This document shows, piece after piece, positions 43,570 through 54,589 of a DNA stretch of 64,000 nt. The DNA lies in contig NC_085140.1 of NCBI RefSeq assembly GCF_024139115.2, positions 433,751,240 to 433,815,239 on the forward strand, written 5' to 3'. Position 1 is the stretch's first letter. Each line of letters begins with the position of its first letter. The position numbers were made by a program, and so were the translations under genes. The DNA comes from Armigeres subalbatus. Lineage: Eukaryota; Arthropoda; Insecta; Diptera; Culicidae. The notes below the pieces were generated by a model. It was given only the letters and a program-made list of their open reading frames with translations. It was not told where the DNA came from and ran no database searches.

Positions 43570-44075
43570 TAGGGTAAATTACCCAATAGTGGAGGAACTA
43601 AGCACGTTCCACCACTGTTTGTTCGCATGCACAGAAGCTATAATTTATTTTGCTTACCTAAATTGTGCATTCGAAAGCTCCTCTTTTATATTTTTAGTAG
43701 AAATTATTCCGATGGCAGCAACTCCTGTCATTATTACCTAAAATGAATCCTCCAATTATTGGTGCAATGTTCCAATAGTTGCGATATTTTCTAATTCGTG
43801 TTCCTATAGTTGCGAATCCCATTGTTTTCATACGGGACTCGCAACTATGGGAACACTACCGCAACTATTGGTACAAGGCAGAGAATAAATTACAGTATTT
43901 CAGTGATATTTTACCGATTTTTTAGTAAATCCAAAACAGTTTTCAACTCTTTCACTTAATGACAGGTCAACTAATTGATAAACAATGTGGGTTGCTGCGT
44001 TATTTGCGTATAGTTGATAAAAACTACACTACCGCAACTATAGGAACACACACGACTATCGGATCAATTACCCTA
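43570..44075. mobile_element. MITE with TAGGGTAA termini and internal palindromes
   Basis: The left end TAGGGTAAATTACCCAATAG and right end AATTACCCTA are inverted repeats; the right also mirrors the CAATAGTGG/ACTATCGG region. Inside, TTCCTATAGTTGCGAATCCC and GGGACTCGCAACTATGGGAA form a second inverted pair near 43,800-43,855. The target duplication is unclear. Non-coding. Confidence 0.55.
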
Positions 44076-45924
44076 TTTGGCTTCACACATATGTGACCTG
44101 ACTCGACCCATCGCTTTGAATAAACACACTTCGCCAATTTTATCCCATCTGATAAAAAAAATATCATTTCGTGATTCACCGCAAAGCCCCAATGCCGGCC
44201 ACTCACTCGGGCAGATAATTGAATATTTGACACCTCGTTCCAGTTATTCATTTACCGAGCAAAAAAAGAACCTGGGTGGCACTGCCCTCTCATCATGCTG
44301 ACATTATCGCGTGAAACCGCAATTTCTGTGTGTCTCTGTCGTCATTTCTCGCGGTTTCAGCAAGGTGACAATTTTGAATTAATTTTCGCCTTGACTTTTC
44401 TCCTACCATTATTGCAATTGAACCGCAGCAGCCGCGTCTGGCAGCCCCAGGATCGTCATCAGCCAGCAGCGGTGTAACAACATTGACAAGACGCACTTCT
44501 CAGGCGGAATAACTCCACTGCAGTCAGTGTGAAGGAACTGGTCACGGATGGGTGCAATGAACACAACTCGGACGAATCCGAGGATCCAGGCCGGGGGACT
44601 CGGCCGTTGATGATGATAGTGGCGGTGGTGGTGGCGGTTTCACACCTTGTTGGGTTGCTTTTGGTGCGAAATCGTATCAAATTACATCTGGTCGGGATGA
44701 GAAGGTGCTTGCGAATTAATATTTTTTGATTAATTAGGAATAATTTATGCATTTCAGCTTTTGGTTCGGAGATGCATTGAGAAGGGATATATTTAGCATA
44801 TAGGTGTCCAATCAGTCGCTATCGCTTCTGAACAGCTGTAGTCAATTTTGCACAATAGTAATGTAACAATTTAATTTGGTTCGAGCTGATTTTGTATTTA
44901 ATTTCTGCAATTTTGAAACAGTTTTTGCGCAATTCAACGTATATGCAAAGTCTTTTGGCGCCAATTTGGATCACCATAATCAGTAGCAGTAGATAACTTG
45001 CAATTTCCAAATTGTGGAGATAATTTGAACAAAAGGTATTGAAGAAATCATCGTTGCCATCAGCCACTAACCTCTCAATCTCAATTAGTTTCCCGATGCT
45101 TGAGTAGTTTTGCGGTAAGAGAGGCAACATTTTTCGACACACTTCATCGCGCCAGATGCTTCCGTCCTTTCTAGGCATCACGGACTAGAGCCCACTTCTG
45201 ATGCTGGATGGCACGCTGCCTGGAGGCGGTGGCGTCATTGATTACCGGTTGAGGTTACACGGTCGAGCTGCGAGGGTGATCCCAAGTCAAATAGGCCCTT
45301 TTTCCTCCAACCGCCGTTGAGCAATAAATCGCGCGTGCCTCAGCTACTATTAAATCCCGCGGTTTCCCTTCCTCGCCATTGCATCTCCATGCCCCACTGC
45401 ACTGGGGGAGGCCAATCCAACAAGCCTCCCTCAAAGTCGCGACGACGACGCCCGGGCACGTATCAATCAAAAGTGAATTCAAAAGTCGTGGTCTATGGCG
45501 CACGTGATTGCTGCAAGGATGAGGAAAATCGGCTCCGAAGCTCGCGCAACCATCCGGGCTCGCGATGGCATTTATGATGAAAGAGCATCGCCACTGGGCC
45601 CCCGAAGAAAGCCACCATCGATCGGCACCAAGCGAGCTCGTGATAATTAAATCGATCTGTTTGACTTTCTGTGGGGTAATACGGCACCAGCAGCGGGAGT
45701 AACTGGCAGCAGTCGGCAGTCAGAGTTCGGTTTCGAATCGATTTGAGTTTGATAAATCACCCACTTGGAGGCAATTACACTGATTTCTGGACGACCCGAG
45801 GGCCTATGGGTGGAAAAATGCTCCCCGAGGGAAGCCACTTATTCGACCGTGGTCGATGGTTCTTGTAGCTGTATTGCAAGACTTTTTGTTCACTCAAAAC
45901 GTAAATGTTTTTATAAAAAGGGCT
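44076..45924. other. GC-richer, apparently single-copy DNA
   Basis: No family motif in either strand, although many short overlapping frames occur because stops are rare in GC-rich sequence. A GGTGGTGGTGGCGG-type run lies near 44,620-44,640. No splice-delimited exon could be supported. This is a candidate host intergenic or intronic segment. Confidence 0.35.
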
Positions 45925-46420
45925 TAATTCTTCTATCCGATAGAAAACATTAAAATCATAATTCTGAAACGAAGATCCGATTTATCATTTTGATAGATCT
46001 GACAAAACTGATTCTACTTTCGTTGCATGCTGGCCACGCCAAGGTGGATTTATCTTCTATGTCGAAACTTGTGGCTCCATTTATGATCGGTAGGCATTGA
46101 AGGTTTGTTGCTTTCATTTTTTTCATGTGAGTCTGGGGTGGGTGAAAATGTGTGCGCCACTTTGCGGATCGGGTATTTTTTCCGTTAATTAGCGAACATT
46201 TCGTTTTCTTGAGGGAAATAATCGTTAAACTACGCGGCAGTATTGATTTGTGCGATCGATCGTAAAATAATAATAAGCCGGCGAAATGAAACTAAACAGG
46301 TGATTTAGTTTGTAATTGCGATTATTTACTTGAATCAGGTGTCACTATCAAAGATGCCAGTAATAAATTGAAAGACAGGGAAATCAATAAATGATACTTC
46401 AGAGATTTTATTTCGTCCTG
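45925..46420. repeat. Dispersed non-coding duplication, copy 1
   Basis: About 0.5 kb matching 57,970-58,520 in the same orientation. Shared blocks in order: TCTATCCGATA, CAAGGTGGATTTATCTTCTA, TTTGTGCGATCGATCGTAAA, AATAATAA, AAACAGGTGATTT, TGAATCAGGTGTCACTATC, AATAAATGATACT. Scattered substitutions and small indels separate the copies. There are no inverted termini, poly(A) tail or coding frame, so it does not look like a typical transposon. Confidence 0.75.
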
Positions 46421-46778
46421 TTAGGGGGCAAAAATATAAATATTATGGTAAATGAAATCAAATCAATTTCTAGATTTGCAAATGTTTATTTTTTAAATTC
46501 ATAATTGTTTATGATACTACAGTATTACCTTTGTTACGATTTAATAGAAGATGCATCGTTGTTCGCGAAGTAAGTTTTTATGGAAACCTAAACCACGATT
46601 TTGTTTTCACCCCCATTTTTCAATAGCGTTGCATCGTGGTCTTTTGACGAACTGACAGTCGATCGTTCCTGAGAGCCTTCCCCGGATTTTCCTATACCTA
46701 TTATAGTCCTACACTGCATGTTGTCCGGATCAAAACCGAATGTAGTGTCTTCCGAATTAGCACACGCAACATCTTCCT
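46421..46778. other. No recognisable feature
   Basis: About 360 bp of AT-rich to mixed sequence between the duplication and the 24-bp arrays. I see nothing to assign. Confidence 0.3.
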
Positions 46779-47250
46779 ATGCAGGAGTTCGTCCTGGAAT
46801 TTCTTTGGGAGTTTCTTCCTGCTGAAGTACCTCCAGGAATTCATTTCACTGTTCGAGGATTTCATCCTAGAGCTGGACAAGCAAGCCCTTCAAAGTTCTT
46901 CCAGGAATTCCTTAAGTACTTGCTCCAGGGATTCCTTCTAAAGTTCCATCAGAATTCTTCCCAACTCTCTTACAGTTCTTCTAGGAGTTTCTTTTGTAGT
47001 TATTCTAATAGTTTCTGGAGTTCTTCCAAATATTGTAAGAAGGATTCCATCAGAAGGTTATCCAGGAATTCCTTCAGGAGTTTTTCCAGGAATTTATTCA
47101 GTAGTTCCTCAAGAAATTCATATTGGAGTTTATCCTGAATTCCTTCAGAAATCAATCCTGAATTTCTCCTGGAATTAATTCTAAATTCCCCCAGGAGTTC
47201 GTTCTGTATTCCCCCGGAAGCTGTTCTGAATTCCCCCAGGCGGTTCTAGA
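46779..47250. repeat. Degenerate 24-bp minisatellite, block 1 (forward)
   Basis: Units approximate GAATTCCTTCAGGAGTTTTT plus CCAG, a 24-bp period. Because 24 bp is eight codons, fairly long frames with eight-residue repeats appear on both strands. They are by-products. The unit contains CTCCAG/CTGGAG-type dyads. This block is complementary in orientation to the block that follows. Confidence 0.75.
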
Positions 47251-47269
47251 GAGACTGAATGATGCTTTT

Positions 47270-47880
47270 TTGAAGACACTCAAGGAGCAGCTCCATTTGG
47301 AATTACTGAATTCACTCCGGGATGAATTCCTGGATGAACTCGAGAATACATTCTTCAAAGAACTTTAAGATGAATTCCTCGAAGAGCTTTACAAGGAATT
47401 TCTGAAAGAGCTTCTGAAAAATTAAAGGAAGGACTCCAGAGAAACTCCAAGCGAATTTCTTGGATGAACTCCTGGAGGAACTCTAGAATGAAATCTTGTA
47501 GGAACTCCAGGAGTAATTTCTGGAGGAACTCCATGAATAAATTCTCGAGGAACTTCTAGAGTAATTTCTGGAGAAGCTCCAAGAAGATTTTTGTACAAAA
47601 TCCAGGAAGGATTCCTGGATGAACTCCAGATGGTTCCTGGAGGAACTTCAGAAGGAATTCTTTGAGGAACTGCAGAATGAATTCTCGTAGGAACTCCAGG
47701 AAGAAATCCTGGTGGTACTCCAGAAGAAATTTCTGATGGAGTTTGAAGAAGAATTTTTGGAGAAATTTTTGGGCGAATTCCTGGAAGAACTCCTACAAAA
47801 AAATTCTGAACTAACTCCAGGGGGAATTCCTGGGGCAATTCAGAATAAATTCGTGGGGAAATACAGGATTATTTTCTTGG
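47270..47880. repeat. Degenerate 24-bp minisatellite, block 2 (reverse)
   Basis: Units such as GAACTGCAGAATGAATTCTC plus GTAG and GAACTTCAGAAGGAATTCTT plus TGAG, exactly 24 bp over several consecutive copies. Orientation is opposite to block 1, so the pair forms a large imperfect inverted repeat about the short gap at 47,255. Confidence 0.8.
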
Positions 47881-48079
47881 AAAATTTAGATTGAATTGAA
47901 ATTCAGAGGATCATCCAGGTATTCTTTTTTATCTTTGTTAAAAATTTGTTTAGCCGTATGAAAGCCTCTTTAACAAAGATATTAAAAAATGTTTTTAGCC
48001 CTTGGCTGGTTCATCTCTATTAGTCGAATTAATCTAAATTGCAATAAAATACACTTCTTATAACATTTCTTAACATGAT

Positions 48080-48560
48080 TGGAGGTATTCTTCTTGGAGT
48101 TCTTCCAGAATTCTAACCTGAACTTCCTCCAGAAAATTACTCCTGGAGTCCAGGATTTCCTCCTGGCACCCCTGGAATTACTCCTGGAGTTCGGCCAGGA
48201 ATTCCTTCTAGAGCTCCAGCAAGAATTCCTCCTGGAGTTCTTTCAGGACTTTCTCCTTGGACTCTTCCTGGTGTCTCTTCGGGACTTCTTCTTAGAGTTC
48301 CTCCAGGAATTCTACCTGAAGTTCATCCAGAAATCCTTCCTAGAGTTAAATTACTCCTATAGTTTCTCCTGTAATTATTTCTTCTTTGATTTTTAAGAAG
48401 CTCTTCCAGGAGTTTCTTTTGAAGTTCTTTCAAGATTTTTTCTTGGAGTTCCTTCAGGAATTAGTCTTGGGGTTCTTTTGACATTTCTTCAAAAAATCAT
48501 CTTTGAGTCTCTTAAGACACTTATCTAGGAGTTACTCCAGGAGTTCTTTCAGTAGTTCTT
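48080..48560. repeat. Degenerate 24-bp minisatellite, block 3 (forward)
   Basis: Units such as GGAGTTCTTTCAGGACTTTC and GGAGTTCGGCCAGGAATTCC with TTCT or TCCT between. The orientation of block 1 returns. Block 3 is separated from block 2 by a 200-bp AT-rich spacer. Confidence 0.75.
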
Positions 48561-49309
48561 GGATCAACTCACACCGCTGCTGATCACGTGGATTGAAACT
48601 GAGAAAAAAAATCATCCAACTGCGATTTTTTTACAGAGAACATCGCATGTATATACCATGGAAAAAATATTCAACGCATAGGGTTAAGGCAGGTATTTTC
48701 GTCTTTTCGTCATAGTCTCGAAAACCAATAGAGGAGACAATTTTTTGACAAACTCATTCGTATCAAATCTTAAGCTCAGGAGATACGTTCTGCTATAGTG
48801 GAGCTCTAGCGAATGGATGTTGCTTTCGATAGTCTTAGCCCCTATGACGATGGACGGAAATACCTGCCGTGTCCCTATTCAACCGAAGAGTTTTCCGAAA
48901 ATTCTTAGGAGTTTCTTAAGAAAAACCCGACCAGGACGATAAAACAAATTTATGTCAAAATTATGACAACTTCAGATATAAATAGCAATTGTTAGTGTAG
49001 TTATAAGTTATTCAATAAGACCAATGTTGATCACTTGAATAAATGCAAAAAATAAATAAATGAATATAATTTAGTAACTGCCATTCGTTGCGTCAAATAT
49101 TTTATCAATTTTATAACCGATATGTTTCACTATCTTGGTTTGCTATAATTTTCTTTTGTAAAATAATCTGTTAGAAAGGGTATATAACTAAATAACACAA
49201 CTTGTTGCAAATCGGTTACTTTATTCTAGTACGGAATCCAAAGAATTTCACGCGGAAATTTGTTTCCAAGAAACTTTGAAGAATTTTAGACCGGCGCACA
49301 CCAGGAGGA
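48561..49309. other. Non-repeat spacer inside the 24-bp array region
   Basis: About 750 bp with no gene, repeat terminus or motif I recognise. It separates blocks 3 and 4. Confidence 0.35.
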
Positions 49310-49990
49310 AAAAGAAATTCTTCAGAAGTAATTAGTGGAGGATGAACTTCAGAATGAATTCGTGGAGCAACTGAAGCAACTACAGGAAAAACTCCTGGAG
49401 CAGCTTCAGGAGGAAATCAAAAAGGATTTGCTTGTGGAACTTCAGGTTGAATAGAAAAGCTACAGGAGAAATTCCTAAAGGGTTTCGAGGTGAATTTTCT
49501 GATGGAACTAAAGGAGGAATCACTGGACGAGTTCCAGGAAGATTTCTTTAAGGAACTGTCAAAAATCTTTAAGTGGAGTTATTGTAAGAACTCCAGGAGG
49601 AATTGCTGTGGTTGCTCTCAGGGCGAATTCCTTCGTGAAATCCTGGATTTGTTTTTTAAAGAAGTGCTGCAGGAACTCTAGGGGACATTCCCGGTGAAAA
49701 TCCTATTGGATTTTATAGGAATGATGAATTATAGGATCTCTAGAGTTTCTGGAGGAACTTTTGGCGAAACTTCAGGACATAATCTTGGATAAACTGCAGA
49801 AGGAATTTCTGGGGAAACTCTCTAAGATCTCTTCGTATAGTCCCTGGAGCCACCCAAGGAGGAATTCATTTAAGAACTGCAAGAGTAATTCCTGTGTGAT
49901 TCTCCTGAATAGCTTTCTGGAGGAACTCTACGATGGGTTTTTGGAATTAATGAGCTTCATAGACATTTTCTGGAAGAACTCTAGGAAGTA
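49310..49990. repeat. Degenerate 24-bp minisatellite, block 4 (reverse)
   Basis: Units such as GGAACTCCAGGAGGAATTGC and GAACTTTTGGCGAAACTTCA, more diverged than block 2 but in the same orientation. Past about 49,990 it degrades into TCCTAAATTC-type simple repeats to about 50,150. Confidence 0.7.
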
Positions 49991-50162
49991 TTCAGCGAGG
50001 ATTCCTAAATTCCCAAATTCCTTAATTCCTCAGCTCATAATTTCCTAAATTCATACATTCTTAGATTCATGAATTCCTAAATTCCCAAATACCTAAATTC
50101 CTTATGTTCCTGAATCCCTTCCTCAATTCTCAAATTTTTAAATTCCTAAATTCAGGGATTTC

Positions 50163-50265
50163 ATGGTCTAGGATGTTTTCGGGTTGAAAACTTTCTCGAC
50201 ACCCTGGGTATAGTGTATCCTTTGTTCTTGCCACACAAGATACATACTCATGCAATGGCGTGCGG
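50163..50265 (+). mobile_element. Feilai-like SINE fragment (body only)
   Basis: TTTTCGGGTTGAAAACTTTC, then CCCTGGGTATAGTGTATCC, then CACACAAGATACATACTCAT corresponds to the body of the Feilai copy at 41.4-41.6 kb (TTTTCGGATTGGAAATTGTC, CCCTGGGCATAAAAGTA) but is substantially diverged. The head and tail are missing. Confidence 0.5.
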
Positions 50266-50976
50266 AGCGTAACTAAGGAAATGTTAATATAATGCTAAGT
50301 TAAGAAATCTATAAAAATAACTTACTGAATCTTGAATTCCTAAATTCTAAAGTTTGATATACCGTCATTACTTGTCATTATTTATCAGCTCAGATTGCAG
50401 TTTTGGTTTGATTCCACGAAACCAGTACGCTAGACAGGTGCTTTCCCTACTACGACCTCAATCATCCTCCGCAGCTCCGAAGGCAACTGATGAGATCAAA
50501 TTTCCAACATCAGGCACATAGCCGAAGTCTCGCGTATTGTTTTGTGTAATGCCAACCGAGTAGAATGAGTATTTAGTTATGTCTGGCATCCACACACAGC
50601 TTCATCAGCAATTGTGCTCAACTATTTTTCTTGCTCAATTTTTACAAACTGGATTTTGAGAAATACATAATGATAAAAAATAATGTTGATTTTTATTTGG
50701 CATAAAATGTTGGATGGTTTGAATTCGTGGAACGGAGTGTTCCGGATGGCTCTCAGCAGACAATGCATGAATTATTAATCTGCTGTTTCTTACGAAATCC
50801 TGATATCCTACAGATTGTAACTTGAAAGAATCATGACAATTGGACTTGAAACACCTGAGATACATCGGGGCAAAGTTGCCATCCCAGGCTTTTTGCAGGG
50901 GTTGGTATTTGCAGTATTAGGATCTGTCTGTCCCGACTTGAATTCAATTTTAAAGTGACAGTTCGAAAATTATTAA
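50266..50976. other. Unassigned flank of the gypsy element
   Basis: About 700 bp with no recognisable gene or repeat end before the retrotransposon's target duplication. Confidence 0.35.
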
Positions 50977-50981
50977 ATAAC

Positions 50982-51100
50982 TGTAGTAATAACATAGTAG
51001 GCTGACCTAGGGAATAACTGAGTTTGACACTGACGAGTAATTCATTATGTATTTATTACTATTACTATACTGAACTAAGAACACACGTTTTATTACTTCA
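50982..51100 (+). repeat. 5' LTR of the gypsy element
   Basis: 119 bp with TG...CA ends. It matches the 3' LTR apart from a few substitutions and a small expansion (TTTATTACTATTACTATACT replacing ATAAACCACT). The 3' copy keeps an AATAAA signal that is altered here. The expansion and substitutions show that the insertion is not recent. Confidence 0.92.
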
Positions 51101-51111
51101 GTTCAGAAGTG

Positions 51112-52117
51112 CCCAGGTAACCAATAAGCATTAAAGTAAGCATTATAATATCATTATATTGGCATTACATATGCTTCATGCTGTGAATAAGCATTTCGAA
51201 AACCTGGCTGTTCTAAATAAGCATTCTCAAAGCAATCATGAGAGGCATAGTCTTATAATAGCATTTTGAATGCACAATGTTGTTTTCCGTTAAGTGCAAC
51301 AGCTACATTAGTGCCACTTTAAGGCCTGTACATCTAACGTTTTCCAATATGGTACCATATAGCGGGGACTATTTTTCCAATGAACTTACATTTGGGAATA
51401 GAAATCGGTACGTGCAGAATGTTTTTTCCATTCCGATCATTGACAGGAGTACTTTTCGTTAACCTAACCCTATCACCAATTTCATAGTTTAGCTACATTT
51501 TATTATTCTATTGCACTATTTTCGATGGATGCATTAAAGCAGCACTAATGTAGCTGTTTCATTGGAACTGGGTATGACGTTTGTGACGGTTGCATTCTGA
51601 GATGAGTTAGATTAAGTTTCAATGTTCCTGAAGGGGCGTAATGTTTATGGTGGGCAAAATTATTCCCACTACCATCTCTCTCTCTTATGGGCCAGCTGGT
51701 AAGGGCGATGACAACTACAGCGTCGGATGGCAAGAGCGCGAGTTCGAATCCCGCTCGAAGAAAGTAAAAAATTGTGTTCCATTTCAGATATGAAAATAAC
51801 AATAACGATATAATATCAAAAAAAAACTCAGTGAAAAAATTGAATTAGAAAAAAAAATGCCATAAAAAACCTTTTTTATTGTTTTTAAAATGAAGCATTT
51901 ATTCAGCATTTCGGATGCTGAATAAATGCTACGAAGCAGAATTTCTACTTTATCGATAAAGAAGGATGGAGCATTTAAGCAGCCATATATTGGGCCAAAA
52001 CCTGCATTAAAATAGCATTAAAGGTGACTATAGGGCTTATTGGCATTTAATATTTTGCAGTAAAGGCGCATATAATGCCACTTAAATGCTTTATATAATG
52101 CTTACTGGTTACCTGGG
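51112..52117. mobile_element. 1-kb MITE with CCCAGGTAACC termini, in the gypsy PBS
   Basis: The termini CCCAGGTAACCAATAAGCAT and ATGCTTACTGGTTACCTGGG are inverted repeats. Subterminal regions are full of GCATT/AATGC motifs in both orientations. TG lies on each side (51,110-51,111 and 52,118-52,119), consistent with a 2-bp duplication. The interior contains a tRNA-like segment at 51,664-51,765. No transposase. The superfamily is not assigned. Confidence 0.75.
51664..51765 (+). other. tRNA-like (SINE-derived) segment
   Basis: TGGGCCAGCTGGTAAGGGCG resembles an A-box region and GAGTTCGAATCCCGCTCG resembles a B-box and T-arm. The spacing is roughly that of a tRNA. The anticodon arm is poor, and an AT-rich tail follows. 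Probably a SINE remnant carried by the MITE, not a tRNA gene. Confidence 0.5.
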
Positions 52118-52128
52118 TGGGATAAACC

Positions 52129-53817
52129 ATGATTTTCCAGTCTAGTCAAGAGCCTTCGGTAGATTTGGAGCCGATTGATGCCGCAAATCAAACTGTAGAG
52201 GAAAATCAAAGCTGTTTTGGAGGAAGTTTAGATGAAATGTCAAACATCAATTTTGCTGCCGAACGTTCTTTTACCTCTGTTTCTGGTTCACTATTAGAAG
52301 GTAGAAATCAAGATTGTTTCCTTCCTGTTGAGTCGAGCGAACATTTTAGAAGCTCCAACCACGAAAGCGGATCTTTTGCGACAGGTATCGTCGCTTAAAG
52401 CGCAATGAATGCTGCTGTTACCGCTGTCAAACCATTTTCTATCTTCTATGCAAGCAGGAAGCCTTGCAGTTAACGGTAATTCTACTTTGCTACAAAACTC
52501 AAGGAACTGTAGTCCTCTTCATGGCCATTTCGGTGCTGAAGAAATTTCGAAGATGTTGCCGTCGTTTTCTGGATATTCTGAAGAAGATGTGAGTCATGCT
52601 GTGTTGGAAAACTCGAAACAAGCTCTTGGCGTAAGCGATTTTATAATGAAGCTAGTTGTTATCCGAAACTTGAAAGGGAAAGCTCAATCCTGGTTACATG
52701 CTCAAGCGGATTTCATGCTCAAAAGTTACAATGAAATTACTAGAGGTCTTCAGGAATTTTTCTATTTTCCTTTGAGCAGATTCGAGTTATGGAAGCGTTT
52801 GGAGAAGAGGATTTGGTCAGGTTCTATTGAAACGTTTGTTGATTATTGTCAAGCCAAACAAGTTTTAGCGCAGAAACTACAGTTGTCTGAGTCGGAGCTA
52901 TTAGAGTATATTGTTGAAGGAATTCAAGATCCGTTTTTGAAAAATCAAGCCAGATTTTCAAATTTTAAAACTGTTGCAGACATAGTCAGAGCTTTTCACA
53001 TGGTTGAGTGTTGTTCAAGTTCACGTTCATCTCCAGTCAAGTCATTGAAATGTTTTTCTTCTAATCAAGTTGGACATATTGCAGCATTTTGTTGGAAGAA
53101 ACGTGATGCAATGCGGAGAACGAATCGACGAGAAGAGAACACTTCTAAAAAAGTTCTTACATCTGAATCCATGACGGCTACTGTGAAAAATTACGTAGGA
53201 GACGGACGTCTGGGATTGATAGATTTTAGCTTTTTTAAAGAAAACAAAATATTCAAAGCATTATATGATACAGGAAGTCCAATTTTACTAATACGGCGCA
53301 GTTTAATTCCAAAATCTAAGATATTTAAACATGATGATAGTAAAAAATATCGCGGTATTAGTGGAAATAGACTTAAAATATTAGGCGTCTGTAGAGATGT
53401 TATAATTATTCAAAATATTAATTTCAGAATTGAATTTCGCGTTATTGCTGACAAGCACATGAGACTTTTCGATGCCATAATCGGAAGAGATGTAATCATG
53501 CGTCCTAAAATTCGTACGATCATTCAAAATGGAATTCAAATTAATAAAACGGACGAAAGGTATGTGCAGTTTAAAAATTCATCGTATTTAAACAAAAATC
53601 CTAAAATAGTTTGTAATATCAGTCCAGATACATACCAAGTTTTGTTATCAAATATCGGAAACATATCTGATAACCATAAGGCAAAATTTTTAGAATGTTT
53701 TAAATACCGATATTATTTTAACCAAAAACCCTTAAAGCCTGTTACAGATTATGAAATGAATATTAAATTGAAGAAAGAGGAATATTTTCATTTTAAACCT
53801 AGAAGATTATCATTTGA
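52129..53817 (+). pseudogene. Gypsy gag and protease (broken)
   Basis: The N-terminal part (52,129 on) shifts frame near 52,340, and a TGA precedes the Met at 52,409. The next frame runs 52,409-53,817 and reads into the SINE. It has a capsid-like helical region (KGKAQSWLHAQADF, ELLEYIVEGIQDPFLKNQ) and a zinc knuckle CFSSNQVGHIAAFC whose second cysteine is lost. The protease active-site motif LYDTGSPILLI follows, then a flap-like region and FDAIIGRDVIM. Gag packages element RNA and the protease matures the polyprotein. No slippage site could be judged because of the damage. Confidence 0.85.
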
Positions 53818-54565
53818 GCTTGAGCTTGAGCTTGAGCTTGATTGACTGCTCGTAGTTGCTACTCCATTATGACCAGATCAGCTGTTCTTGCACAGGGAAC
53901 CAACAGATGTTTGCTTGGGACTAGCACACATCTTCAATGTACAAGTACTGGTGATCTCATTTGTTAGGTCATACTGGCGCCTGCCACGTCAGAATGCAAG
54001 TCAATGTAGGGAAGGGGGAGGAAATGGTGATGCAATCACTCGCCCACTGCAAGCCGAATATACCTCTGCACTTGCCACGAGTTCATGCGGAATTTATTGG
54101 ATTTTTTGGGTTAGGTTGGAGAGGCAGGGGTCCGTTTTGGTTAACGAGCTGCCAATGTGATAGATAGGAAAAGGTAACTGATGGAATTTCTAATTGGATG
54201 TAGGAAACGAGCTGTATAGTTCATTTCCAATTCTAGCAGATTACTGTTAGAATACTCAAGTTGAAGGTATAGGAATAGTAATGGAAACGGTATGGAAGTC
54301 CATTTCCAGTTCTAGCGATTGCTAGAACATGAGAAATAAAGAGAAAGATACAAAGTAGGAGAATGGAACGGACCTGGGATTGAACCCACGAACTCCTGCG
54401 TATGAGGCAGAAGCAGTAGCCATATGACTACCAAGCCCGCTTCGAAACATGAGAGATCACGCACTGAACTGATTAATTTTATTACCGACCGCGCAATGCA
54501 GAACACAATAATTCGGCCGACCACGTGATCGTTCTGCTGTCCGAAACAAGAGAGATCACGCACTC
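53818..54565 (-). mobile_element. tRNA-headed retroposon, copy 2, in gypsy pol
   Basis: Minus-strand copy of the 3,602-5,194 element, flanked by a perfect 24-bp duplication (53,794-53,817 and 54,566-54,589). It has the same GAGCTT/AAGCTC tail, body and tRNA-like head (about 54,365-54,448) but only about 1.2 of the 99-bp monomers. The bodies of the two copies differ at only a few percent of positions by eye. It ends, on its 5' side, with a single G before AGTGCGTGATC of the monomer. Confidence 0.85.
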
Positions 54566-54589
54566 TAAACCTAGAAGATTATCATTTGA

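Larger units (their letters stand above)
51101..52125 (+). promoter_or_regulatory. Primer-binding site region, split by a MITE
   Basis: The left half (51,101-51,111, GTTCAGAAGTG) and right half (from 52,120, GGATAAACC) join to read TCAGAAGTGGGAT. From memory this matches the 3' acceptor region of an insect leucine tRNA, used as a primer by some retrotransposons, starting a few bases inside the CCA end. The match also fixes the MITE borders. Confidence 0.45.

Noticed and set aside
46779..50048. Frames encoding Leu/Glu/Phe-rich eight-residue repeats resembling coiled coils
   Set aside because: They come from the degenerate 24-bp minisatellite, exist in both orientations and have stops wherever the array changes phase.
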